Shown: positions 1-5,740, counted from the stretch's first letter. The stretch: DNA of 7,510 nt from Methanobacteriota archaeon (GCA_022561895.1 JADFQH010000142.1:1-7510); one strand, 5' to 3'. The notes: generated from the letters alone by a model not told the origin. A program made the numbers and translations.

Positions 1-450
1 GTCCTCCGGTAGGTAGACCTCATCCACTGTGACGGTCATGCCGTCGTCGGAAACTTGGTCATTGAAGACAGTCGATGGTGCGTCCAGTTCGAAGTTCTGC
101 TCAGCTTCGTTTTCAGCACTGAAATCGTCACTTGCAACGGTTGCAGTTGCCGAAACAGAGCCTTCAGCGCCGGCAGTTACGTCATAATCTTGGTCGGTTC
201 CGACTTCGAGTGTGTACGTACCATCCTGAGCGGTGGTCGTACTCGTCTCTACTTCGTCGGCTCCGATCGCTGTTACATCTGCGTCTACGATGGCTTCTCC
301 ATCTGTATCAGTGACCTCACCAGTAATGGTGTGGCCGTCCGCCGCCGCCGCCCCGGCAAAGGAGGCGGACATGGCGAACACGGAGAGGACCATCAGGGCG
401 GCAAGGAACAGCGCTTGTCCCTTTTCGCGTTTTGTATGGTTGTGTTTCAT
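1..450 (-). CDS. Secreted S-layer-type protein with carboxypeptidase-regulatory-like and DUF7282-like domains (N-terminal part)
   Basis: Reading the minus strand from ATG at 450 gives 150 uninterrupted codons that run off the window, so the C-terminus is missing. Residues 1-37 are a signal peptide of the haloarchaeal surface-glycoprotein kind: REKGQALFLAALMVLSVFAM, then a small-residue stretch ending in AAAAD. Residues 40-122 look like a carboxypeptidase regulatory-like (Ig-like) beta-sandwich, with TGEVTDTDGEAIVDADV, then DGTYTLEV, then a strand ending NFEL. From residue 127 the sequence VFNDQVSDDGMTVTVDEVYL resembles the start of the haloarchaeal DUF7282 domain. The protein is probably exported by Sec to the cell surface. 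There are no catalytic residues to point to, so a structural or adhesive role is an inference. The start is chosen because it gives the complete signal peptide. It is transcribed divergently from the DUF433 gene. Confidence 0.85.
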   Translation of the reverse strand, partial: MKHNHTKREKGQALFLAALMVLSVFAMSASFAGAAAADGHTITGEVTDTDGEAIVDADVTAIGADEVETSTTTAQDGTYTLEVGTDQDYDVTAGAEGSVSATATVASDDFSAENEAEQNFELDAPSTVFNDQVSDDGMTVTVDEVYLPED

Positions 451-556
451 GTTTCGTTTTGATCGGTCGACATGCTTTCTCACCCGAAGGACCCATGAGG
501 GCCACCGATTTGGGAGATACTCGCGCTGCCATCGGGTAGGGGTGTCTCAATCAAGT

Positions 557-578
557 AGCACTTATGTAATAAGTTTTG
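557..578 (-). promoter_or_regulatory. Possible TATA region / inverted repeat upstream of the secreted protein gene
   Basis: CTTAT-GTA-ATAAG (561-573) is a perfect 5-bp inverted repeat with a 3-base spacer, in an AT-rich stretch of the 280-bp divergent intergenic region. On the minus strand AAACTTATTACATAAG could serve as the TATA box of the secreted-protein gene, giving a leader of roughly 80 bases. It could equally be a regulator site. No good TATA box is evident close to the DUF433 start at 731. The rest of 451-730 shows nothing recognisable. Confidence 0.3.
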
Positions 579-730
579 TGTGTTTTAACTCCGAATGAAT
601 AGAGGAACTGGGGCGAATACCTATCTGAATTGTGTCACTACGCGCGTGCTGGAAGCAGAAGTCGAACGGAGTAGAAGGGGGAACGGTACTCCCCACAACG
701 CACTTCGCTCTCCATGTGATAGTAGATACT

Positions 731-1024
731 ATGAATCGAATCGTGACGACTGAGGACGTGTTGGGCGGAGAACCCCGAATCGAGGGGCGACGGATCAGCG
801 TTCTCCACATCTATGAGCGCGTCGAGGGCCGTGGACTGAAACCCCGAACGGTGGCCGCTCGTCACGGTCTCGATGTGGCGGACGTCTACCGAGCGCTTGC
901 GTACTATCACGAGAACCCCGACGAGATACGTGCAGTACAACAGCGACGGAAGGAGATCATCGAGAAAAGCCGCGAATCCGCTCTCACACCGGGTGACGCG
1001 GATCGACCAGCGACCGCCCGATAG
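731..1024 (+). CDS. DUF433-family antitoxin (97 aa)
   Basis: The product has the DUF433 signature: an N-terminal strand RIVTTEDVLGGEPRIEGRRISV (residues 3-24, GG-x-P-x-I-x-G-x-R-I), then helices HIYERV and the HTH-like GLKPRTVAARHGLDVADVYRAL, and the YYHENPDEI end of the domain. DUF433 proteins are DNA-binding, VapB-like antitoxins that in haloarchaea usually precede a DUF5615 PIN-like nuclease toxin. That partner does follow here: the toxin ATG (1025) begins on the base after this TAG stop. An upstream in-frame ATG at 632 adds 33 residues with no family resemblance, so 731 is preferred. The antitoxin itself looks intact. Because its toxin is broken it is probably an orphan, perhaps kept as a regulator or as an anti-addiction gene; that is inference. 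Confidence 0.85.
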   Translation: MNRIVTTEDVLGGEPRIEGRRISVLHIYERVEGRGLKPRTVAARHGLDVADVYRALAYYHENPDEIRAVQQRRKEIIEKSRESALTPGDADRPATAR

Positions 1025-1081
1025 ATGGAGCTGTCTATCCTCTGTGATGAGGACGTCGAGCGACAGGTGATGGAGTATCTA

Positions 1082-1096
1082 TAGGGATTATCGTAG
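1082..1096 (+). repeat. Left terminal inverted repeat of the 100-bp element
   Basis: TAGGGATTATCGTAG is a perfect inverted match to 1167-1181. The palindromic TA target duplication plus two chance pairs extend the uninterrupted repeat to 19 bp (1078-1096 with 1167-1185). Confidence 0.85.
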
Positions 1097-1166
1097 CCAA
1101 CCGGATGATTTCTTCCGGTTACACGGTCCACGGTGATCGATTAGCGAGCAAGAAATCTACGAAGCC

Positions 1167-1181
1167 CTACGATAATCCCTA
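1167..1181 (-). repeat. Right terminal inverted repeat of the 100-bp element
   Basis: CTACGATAATCCCTA is the exact reverse complement of the left end. It is followed by the second TA copy (1182-1183) and then by resumed toxin coding sequence, GAAGCCGAG. Confidence 0.85.
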
Positions 1182-1415
1182 TAGAAGCCGAGGGTCACAC
1201 TTACAGCGCACGTCGTCGACGTTTTCGAACCCGGAATCGACGATCCAGAGATTAACGACAGCGGTGTCGAAGTATAACGCGGCGGGAATCGTCTACGGCT
1301 TATATCAGCATCCATCTCTCGGACGGTCACACCACCGCACGACCGTTATGAATGTAGTTACGGAACACCAACCCTTCACGAACAAGTCAGCCGAAATAAT
1401 TCAGCAATCAGTAGA

Positions 1416-1422
1416 TATATAG
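1416..1422 (+). promoter_or_regulatory. TATA-like box for the DUF7342 gene
   Basis: TATATAG in an AT-rich stretch lies 34-40 bases before the ATG at 1456. It would place transcription initiation near 1443-1448 and give a very short leader. It is the only clear TATA-like site in front of this gene and falls at the end of the toxin remnant. Confidence 0.45.
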
Positions 1423-1455
1423 TAGAGTGGTGCAACTACACATAAAGAGAAGACG

Positions 1456-2016
1456 ATGAACGAGGATAGATCCGAATCGGAGCCATCAAGCAGCGAAACT
1501 CCCGACTTCGACGACTGGGAATCCCCTGAAACCCTGCTCATGGATCACCCGATCAGGGAACGAATGTTTGATGTCGCACTCCAGCTGCGCGAGCCGACGC
1601 CGGTGGCAGATATCGCAAACCGGGTCGACTGTGATACCGAGACCGCTCGCGACTATCTCGACTGGTTCGCCACGATTGGGCTCGTCGTTGAACACTCGGG
1701 TCGCCCCGTTCGATACGAGCTGAACCCGTCGTATCTGCGATGGCGGCGCATCGACCATATCCGCAACACCTACACCGAAGACGAACTCAAGGCGGAGCTC
1801 AGAGAAATCCACACCAATCTACAGACGTACCGTGAGCGATTCGAGACGATGGACCCGAAGACGGTGTCACTCGTCAACGTCGCCGACGAGAACGAACTAG
1901 AGACGGTTTGGGAAGCCCTCTCGGAGTGGAAAACACTACAAAGACGCGCCGAACTCATAGATGCAGCACGACGCGATGATCTCCCAACGAGCGGTGTCTC
2001 TCGGATCGATGCCTGA
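1456..2016 (+). CDS. DUF7342-family winged-helix protein, probable antitoxin/regulator (186 aa)
   Basis: After an acidic N-terminus (to about residue 30) comes a winged helix at about 32-95. MFDVALQLREPTPVADIANR is helix 1 and helix 2, CDTETARDYLDWFATIGLV is the recognition helix, and VVEHSGRPVRYELN is the wing. Residues 97-133 form a long charged helix (TEDELKAELREIHTNLQTYRERF) that could be a coiled coil for dimerisation. A second small helical region follows. This matches haloarchaeal proteins labelled DUF7342, which I know only as HTH proteins of undefined role. Its last eight bases overlap the next gene (ATGCCTGA), so the two are almost certainly co-transcribed and translationally coupled. 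In a toxin-antitoxin reading it would be the DNA-binding antitoxin and autoregulator. It could instead be a plain transcription factor. Confidence 0.8.
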   Translation: MNEDRSESEPSSSETPDFDDWESPETLLMDHPIRERMFDVALQLREPTPVADIANRVDCDTETARDYLDWFATIGLVVEHSGRPVRYELNPSYLRWRRIDHIRNTYTEDELKAELREIHTNLQTYRERFETMDPKTVSLVNVADENELETVWEALSEWKTLQRRAELIDAARRDDLPTSGVSRIDA

Positions 2017-2473
2017 AGACGGATCCGACAGTTCACCGAACGTGGATACTGGCCCAAATGGGGAATCAGCACCGACCGACTTCGATGTGTTAGATCGGAT
2101 ACAACGGTATCTCCACGGAAGCAATCGGTTTGAGAACGTCGAATATCGTTCGAAGAACGCACCGAGTTCACTCGTTGTCGAGTACGACCTCGGGTATTTT
2201 CCGACGATGATCGACCGCGCGTACCTGCAGATTCGCTGGTTCACGAACGACGATTTCAGTGTTCATTACTCCGAACAGTACGAAAACGACGAACGCTGGG
2301 AGTGTCGATGGGATCGACATCCGAACAGCCACAATGTACGGGATCACTTTCATCCACCACCGGATGCACAAACGCCGGGCGAAGACCGATCGTTCCCGAC
2401 TGATTGGCGCACACTGCTCACCGACGTTCTGAATATGCTCGATGGACATATCATGGGTTTCTGGGACTCATAG
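2009..2473 (+). CDS. Small haloarchaeal protein, possible TumE/DUF6516-like toxin (154 aa)
   Basis: After about 24 acidic, disordered residues, the domain begins FDVLDRIQRYLHGSNRFENV. Strands follow: SSLVVEYDLGYFP, AYLQIRWFTNDDFSVHYSEQ, then the conspicuous ERWECRWDRHP (about 96-104) and DHFHPPPD (112-119) motifs. The C-terminal helix is LLTDVLNMLDGHIMGFWD. The order of strands, RWDxxP, a His-rich loop and a terminal helix resembles the TumE (DUF6516) toxin fold, in which RWD and HxH-type residues are conserved. This is pattern recognition, not a search result. ATG 2009 is preferred over the in-frame ATG 1961 because it gives the compact 8-base overlap with the HTH gene; the extra 16 residues from 1961 look unrelated. 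The gene is probably the effector half of a two-gene module. It is intact, unlike the neighbouring DUF5615 toxin. Confidence 0.75.
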   Translation: MPEDGSDSSPNVDTGPNGESAPTDFDVLDRIQRYLHGSNRFENVEYRSKNAPSSLVVEYDLGYFPTMIDRAYLQIRWFTNDDFSVHYSEQYENDERWECRWDRHPNSHNVRDHFHPPPDAQTPGEDRSFPTDWRTLLTDVLNMLDGHIMGFWDS

Positions 2474-2482
2474 TTTTCTTTT
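2474..2482 (+). terminator. T-rich terminator after the HTH/TumE-like pair
   Basis: TTTTCTTTT follows the TAG stop at 2471-2473 directly. Archaeal intrinsic termination relies on such T tracts without needing a hairpin, so this is a good candidate for the end of the two-gene transcript. Confidence 0.55.
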
Positions 2483-2703
2483 GTGTCAAGCCAAACAAGA
2501 TCATATATCAGGTTTGATACAAATCAGGAACTCATCAACTGTTAGTAGACACTTACTTAGTATCGTATAATTGACTGTAAATACCGAACACCGTCGAGCA
2601 GAGAGGTCATGGAAACCGAGACACCCTATAGATCACACCGTTCCATGTTCAAAGAGTGATAGTCGACAGTGTAATGTAGTACGTTCATAGCTCCGACCAG
2701 TAG

Positions 2704-2712
2704 TGTTTATCA
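2704..2712 (+). promoter_or_regulatory. Possible TATA box of the L10e-rimK operon
   Basis: The sequence around 2705-2711 reads GTTTATC and resembles the haloarchaeal TATA consensus. It would start transcription near 2730-2737 and leave a leader of about 60 bases before the L10e ATG at 2795. Confidence 0.35.
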
Positions 2713-2719
2713 GCCTCCA

Positions 2720-2755
2720 GCGAACGAACGTCGTGTTCGCCCCGCTTCGAAGGGG
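2720..2755 (+). promoter_or_regulatory. Two adjacent small hairpins in the L10e leader region
   Basis: GCGAAC (2720-2725) pairs with GTTCGC (2735-2740), and CCCC (2740-2743) pairs with GGGG (2752-2755) around GCTTCGAA. The two stems share base 2740, so they would compete or stack. Position and structure would suit a ribosomal-protein leader, but whether the first stem is transcribed depends on the true start site. Confidence 0.3.
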
Positions 2756-2794
2756 TTATCTGTCGCCTACCCCTCGAAACCGACAAGAGTATCC

Positions 2795-3325
2795 ATGTCA
2801 GACAAACCCGCCTCGATGTACCGGGAGATCTCGAAACAGCCCTACACGCGCCGCGAGTACATTACGGGAATTCCTGGCTCGAAGATCGCACAGAACCGCA
2901 TGGGGGATCGCGATCGCGATCCCGAGGACTGGCCCGTCCAGATCTCGCTCTACCTCGACGAGGAGTGTCAGATCCGAGACGGCGCGCTCGAAGCCTCCCG
3001 CCTCGCGATGAACCGCCATCTCATCAAGTCCCTTGGAGAGTTCAACTACGCCGCGCTCCTCCGGAAGTTCCCACACCACGTGCTTCGGGAGAACAAGCAG
3101 GCGACCGGCGCGGGCGCGGACCGCGTCTCCGATGGGATGCGCCAGTCGTTCGGCAAGATCGTGGGCACGGCCGCCCGGATCGAGAAGGGCGAGCGCGTCT
3201 TTACGATCTGGTGTGAAGTCGAGGACGCTCCCGCCGCAAAGGAGGCGCTCCGTCGTGCGTACAACAAGGTCTCGCCGCCGTGCACTGTCAGAGTGGAGCG
3301 CGGCGAGGAACTGCTGATCTCGTAA
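2795..3325 (+). CDS. rpl10e: 50S ribosomal protein L10e (uL16 family; 176 aa)
   Basis: This is the archaeal/eukaryotic L10e (uL16) protein of the large subunit, which sits near the peptidyl-transferase and A/P-site region of 23S rRNA. The start MSDKPASMYREISKQPYTRREY, then GIPGSKIAQNRMGD (about residues 25-38), is diagnostic. The conserved core includes EASRLAMNRHLIK, FPHHVLRENKQATGAGADRVSDGMR (about 92-116) and the SFGKIVGTAARI block. Length is normal for the family and the gene looks intact. ATG 2795 gives the usual N-terminus. The TAA stop (3323-3325) is followed at once by the GTG start of the ATP-grasp gene, so the two form an operon. Confidence 0.95.
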   Translation: MSDKPASMYREISKQPYTRREYITGIPGSKIAQNRMGDRDRDPEDWPVQISLYLDEECQIRDGALEASRLAMNRHLIKSLGEFNYAALLRKFPHHVLRENKQATGAGADRVSDGMRQSFGKIVGTAARIEKGERVFTIWCEVEDAPAAKEALRRAYNKVSPPCTVRVERGEELLIS

Positions 3326-4174
3326 GTGTTCACCCTCGCGCTTTCGACACGCGCGGAAACTTACGACCGCCTCAGCTCTCTCTTACCCGAGTACGGTATC
3401 GAGGTCCGCCATATCGAGACGACCGGACGAGTAGTACAGATTTCTCCGGACGCCTGTTCTTTCGAGGAGTGCGACGTCGGCCTCGTCTACCCCTCGCGAC
3501 TCATGGAAGGCGGCGTTGTGGACGCCCTCCTCGAGGTTCCGTGGATCAACGACTGCGAGGCGATCCTCACCTCGCGCAACAAGGGCGAGGTGCTCGCACG
3601 CCTCGCGCACGCCGACATCCCGGTTCCCGAAACCACTCTCGTCTCGAATCCCGTTTCGCGCGAGGAGCTCAAAGCGGTCTTCGACCGGTTCGACCCACCG
3701 GTGATAGTCAAGCCGAACTCGACAACCAGAGGAACAGGTATCACGCTCGCATACGATCTCGATTCGTTTCTCGGCATCTGTGATTATCTCACCCTGATCC
3801 ACGAGTTTCCCGCGGCGAAGGACAGATCGTTTCTCGTCCAGGAGTTCGTTCCCGATGCCCGCGATTTTCGCGCGATGGTCATCGACGGCGAGTACGTCGG
3901 TGCGGTCGAACGGGTGGGCGAGGGCTGGAAACACAATGTTCACGCGGGCGCGCGCGCGGAGGGTATCCGTCTTTCCGAGGAGCACCGCGAACTCGTCGAA
4001 CGAGTCGGGACCACCCTCGATATCCCGTTTCTCGGCGTGGACCTACTCGTCTCCGAGGACCGGGCGATCGTCACCGAAACCAACGCCCGGCCGACAGTGG
4101 ACGACGCGACCAAGTACGAACCCGGTTTCGCCGAACGACTCGCCAACCTGATTCGATCGCGCGCACAAGAGTGA
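3326..4174 (+). CDS. RimK-like ATP-grasp ligase (282 aa, GTG start)
   Basis: This is an ATP-grasp carboxylate-amine ligase of the RimK/LysX superfamily, enzymes that activate a carboxylate with ATP and join it to an amino group. Visible motifs are an N-terminal preATP-grasp fold with DVGLVYPSRLMEG (50-62), the NKGEVLARLAHADIPVPET stretch (85-103), VIVKPNSTTRGTG (126-138, nucleotide-binding lysine and glycine-rich loop), LVQEFVPDARDFRAMVIDGE (170-189), LGVDLL (236-241) and the metal-binding VTETNARP (249-256). The length is typical. GTG 3326 is taken as start because it directly abuts the L10e stop and gives VFTLALSTRAETYD, a plausible first strand; no in-frame ATG precedes the VYPSRLM motif. 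The substrate is unknown: RimK adds glutamate to ribosomal protein S6 in E. coli, while relatives act in coenzyme F420, methanopterin or lysine synthesis. Coupling to L10e hints at a ribosomal target, which is inference. Confidence 0.85.
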   Translation: MFTLALSTRAETYDRLSSLLPEYGIEVRHIETTGRVVQISPDACSFEECDVGLVYPSRLMEGGVVDALLEVPWINDCEAILTSRNKGEVLARLAHADIPVPETTLVSNPVSREELKAVFDRFDPPVIVKPNSTTRGTGITLAYDLDSFLGICDYLTLIHEFPAAKDRSFLVQEFVPDARDFRAMVIDGEYVGAVERVGEGWKHNVHAGARAEGIRLSEEHRELVERVGTTLDIPFLGVDLLVSEDRAIVTETNARPTVDDATKYEPGFAERLANLIRSRAQE

Positions 4175-4181
4175 ACCCAAT

Positions 4182-4206
4182 ACGCTTTTGATGAAGGAGT
4201 AAGCGT
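4182..4206. terminator. Possible shared terminator between convergent genes
   Basis: ACGCTT (4182-4187) pairs with AAGCGT (4201-4206) around a 13-base loop, in the 56-bp gap between the convergent ATP-grasp and Hsp20 genes. A short TTTT lies in the plus direction (4186-4189). The stem is weak, and termination in archaea mostly follows T tracts. Confidence 0.3.
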
Positions 4207-4230
4207 TGGTCGGTGGTAGTTCCGGCAGCC

Positions 4231-4608
4231 TCAGTCGACGTCGATCTCGGCCGAGCCGTCCTCGCGAGCGAGCGTCACTTCGAGGATACCATTGTTGTAC
4301 GTCGCACGCGCGGAGTGTTCGTCGACCCGGCCGGGCAACGAGACGCGCTCGTCGTACTCCCGACGGTCGTTCTGTGCGCTGATAGTCAGGGCTTTTCCGT
4401 CGCAGGTCAGGCCGATATCCCCTTTCTCGACGCCGGGCAGATCCGCGATGACGCGGATCTGCTCTGCGGTCTCGTGAACGTCAACGTGTGTATCGCTTCC
4501 GAAGCCGGCATCGCCGACCTCGACGCCGCCGCCCATCACGTCGTTCATCATCCGCTCGAGTTCGCGGAAAATATCGTCGAAGGGATCGTTGCGGTCGTCG
4601 CGTCTCAT
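4231..4608 (-). CDS. Small heat-shock protein, Hsp20/alpha-crystallin family (125 aa)
   Basis: This is an ATP-independent holdase chaperone that binds unfolding proteins, usually as oligomers in the cytoplasm. The N-terminal arm is DPFDDIFRELERMMND with an MGGG linker. The alpha-crystallin domain spans about 40-118 and includes THVDVHETAEQIRVIADLPG (40-59), VEKGDIGLTCDGKALTISA and the signature NNGILEVTL (105-113). The final IDVD contains an I-x-V motif like the C-terminal anchor used for oligomer assembly. Length is typical of haloarchaeal Hsp20. The gene lies 41 bases downstream of type II GAPDH on the same strand. CTTTTGAT in that gap could be its own promoter, so it may be transcribed both with gapII and alone. 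It converges on the ATP-grasp gene. Confidence 0.93.
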   Translation of the reverse strand: MRRDDRNDPFDDIFRELERMMNDVMGGGVEVGDAGFGSDTHVDVHETAEQIRVIADLPGVEKGDIGLTCDGKALTISAQNDRREYDERVSLPGRVDEHSARATYNNGILEVTLAREDGSAEIDVD

Positions 4609-4649
4609 ACAGTGGGTAGGTCCCCGCCCATCAAAAGACTTTGTGGGTG

Positions 4650-5702
4650 TTAGGGCGTCGGTGACAGCGTCGGAACCTGTTGAGCGTCGGGCAGCCCGAT
4701 CCCTAAACTCTCGTCGGTCATCGCCATGCTCTCTTCTTTGCCGGCGAGTCCCGTCATCGCCCGGATCGCATCGACGTTCTCGGGGATCACGTCGCTTTCT
4801 TGGTGGATCGCCTGAAACAGATACAGCTCCGATCCCCGTACGTTGACCGACTCGCCCCAGACGCAGTTCTCCCAGAGATCGCCCCGCGGACGATCCCGGT
4901 CGCGCGCGAACTCCCGGAGCTTTCCGGTCCCGTCGATCGCTAGCTCCTCGTCCACGACGAAGATCCGCGATTCGCCGCCGAGAAGCTCTCGTACTTCCTC
5001 CGAGGTCGGCTCGCTTTCGAGTTCGATGTTCAAGCTGTGCATATGCATCAGCGTTGCGGGCACTTTCAGCCCTAATGTATCGATCGAGAGATCGGGAAAG
5101 ATCGTGTTCACGTCGGGTCCGTGATGGGAGGGCACGGAGATCGGGTCCGGCAGAATATCGTTGATCGGACCTCTTCCCGTTTGGTCGGGATCGCCGCCGC
5201 GACGAACTAGCGTTGCGCGCACCTTCTCAATGCCGTAGGCTTCTTCGAGGGGCGCAACGAGCCGTGAGAGACCGGTGGTGTTACAGGAGACGACGCGAGT
5301 GGCGTCGGCCCCCTTTGCTTTCTCGAAGTTCGCGCGCGCGTTGAAGCTGGTTTCGACAAGATCGTCCGCTTCCTTTCCTTGAAGGATCGCGGGGACGCCA
5401 GCCGCTTCGTAGCGAGGGAGGTTCTCCGCACCGATCCCGCCAGGGGTGGCGTCGACGACGATCTCGCTTGTTTCGATCAATTCCTCGGTGGTCCCCGCGA
5501 CATCATATCCTGCCTCTCGAAACGCACCCACCCGATCTTCGAGCGCCGAATACAGCGGATATCCCCGCTGTATCGCGCCGTCGGCTCCGAAATCCGGACT
5601 GGCCTTTGCAACACCACAGACGGTCATATCGGGCTGGGCGGCGACCGCATCGGCGACACGTTTCCCGATAGTGCCGTAACCGTTGATTCCGACCTTGAGC
5701 AT
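4650..5702 (-). CDS. gap: Glyceraldehyde-3-phosphate dehydrogenase, archaeal type II (350 aa)
   Basis: This is phosphorylating GAPDH of the archaeal type, interconverting glyceraldehyde-3-phosphate and 1,3-bisphosphoglycerate with NADP(H) or NAD(H). The Rossmann loop is VGINGYGTIGKRVADAV (4-20), followed by CGVAKASPDFGA after strand 2. The catalytic cysteine is Cys140 in VVSCNTTGLSRL. The substrate-binding region is TLVRRGGDPDQTGRGPINDI (164-183), and the MHMHS segment near 219-223 holds the presumed catalytic histidine. In Haloferax volcanii the homologous GapII serves gluconeogenesis, as I recall from published work. The start is the only one giving a complete Rossmann N-terminus, and it lies about 29 bases from a good TATA-like box, so the message is probably leaderless. 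It is divergent from the type I enzyme, with an inverted repeat of TrmB type upstream. The sequence is intact. Confidence 0.95.
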   Translation of the reverse strand: MLKVGINGYGTIGKRVADAVAAQPDMTVCGVAKASPDFGADGAIQRGYPLYSALEDRVGAFREAGYDVAGTTEELIETSEIVVDATPGGIGAENLPRYEAAGVPAILQGKEADDLVETSFNARANFEKAKGADATRVVSCNTTGLSRLVAPLEEAYGIEKVRATLVRRGGDPDQTGRGPINDILPDPISVPSHHGPDVNTIFPDLSIDTLGLKVPATLMHMHSLNIELESEPTSEEVRELLGGESRIFVVDEELAIDGTGKLREFARDRDRPRGDLWENCVWGESVNVRGSELYLFQAIHQESDVIPENVDAIRAMTGLAGKEESMAMTDESLGIGLPDAQQVPTLSPTP

Positions 5703-5726
5703 ACACGTGGTAGTCGGCCGTCGAGG

Positions 5727-5740
5727 GGAATAATATTTAC
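5727..5740 (-). promoter_or_regulatory. TATA-like box of type II gap
   Basis: On the minus strand GTAAATATTATTCC lies about 25-38 bases before the ATG at 5702, as expected for a leaderless haloarchaeal transcript. It is the most AT-rich stretch of the intergenic region. Confidence 0.6.

Larger units (their letters stand above)
1082..1181. mobile_element. MITE-like 100-bp element with TA target duplication
   Basis: The element starts TAGGGATTATCGTAG (1082-1096) and ends with the exact reverse complement (1167-1181). TA lies on both sides (1080-1081 and 1182-1183). A second pairing block, GATTTCTT (1107-1114) with AAGAAATC (1150-1157), extends the terminal similarity to about 35 bases with a mismatched patch. 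A small internal hairpin AACCGGA/TCCGGTT (1099-1105, 1114-1120) is also present. It has no coding capacity. Taking out the element plus one TA restores the toxin reading frame, which argues for true insertion. TA duplication is the hallmark of IS630/Tc1-mariner transposases, so a non-autonomous IS630-type derivative is the best guess. The parent IS is not in the window. Confidence 0.75.
1025..1422 (+). pseudogene. Broken DUF5615 (PIN-like) toxin, split by a 100-bp element
   Basis: The gene starts MELSILCDEDVERQVMEYL, the LCDEDV opening typical of DUF5615/PIN-like toxins (predicted RNases), and stops at TAG 1082-1084, the first bases of an inserted element. Removing 102 bases (1082-1183) rebuilds GAG TAT CTA GAA GCC GAG (EYLEAEGHT) in frame. 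The match resumes after a one-base shift near 1199-1202 as TAHVVDVFEPGIDDPEIND (1203-1259), ending at TAA 1275-1277. A further shift gives a tail, NAAGIVYGLYQHPSL (from 1277), reading to TAG 1420-1422, that resembles the C-terminal part of such toxins. The central segment expected to hold the acidic DDDF-type motif seems to be missing. At least three lesions are therefore visible: an insertion, a frameshift, and a second shift with probable deletion. The N-terminal identification is firm; the C-terminal tail assignment is tentative. Confidence 0.75.
2474..2794. other. Non-coding spacer between accessory region and core genes
   Basis: This spacer is about 320 bases and notably AT-rich in its first half. 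I see no convincing reading frame, tRNA or known RNA. It contains the T tract just after 2473 and a 7-bp inverted repeat CATGGAA/TTCCATG (2608-2614, 2641-2647) with a 26-base interval. The L10e promoter and leader lie at its right end. It marks the change from mobile or TA-type genes to housekeeping genes. Confidence 0.6.

Noticed and set aside
55..462. Plus-strand open frame of 135 codons
   Set aside because: It lies antisense to the secreted protein gene, which has a full signal peptide and recognisable domains. The plus-strand product is Cys- and Ser-rich with no family character.
1105..1422. Plus-strand open frame of 105 codons
   Set aside because: It begins inside the 100-bp element and crosses the toxin remnant in the wrong frame for most of its length. 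Only its last part overlaps the probable toxin tail, so it is treated as pseudogene sequence.
2624..2631. CCCTATAG, matching the outer end of the 100-bp element
   Set aside because: Only eight bases match and no second end (CTATAGGG) is found nearby, so it is probably chance rather than a remnant copy.
2608..2647. Inverted repeat CATGGAA/TTCCATG in the non-coding spacer
   Set aside because: The stem is short, the loop is 26 bases and no promoter or gene is close. It is expected by chance in a spacer of this size.
2904..2923. 20-bp perfect palindrome of alternating GATCGC units in the L10e gene
   Set aside because: It encodes the conserved L10e stretch around MGDRDRDPED. Repeated GAT/CGC codons for Asp-Arg create the symmetry, so no regulatory role is needed.
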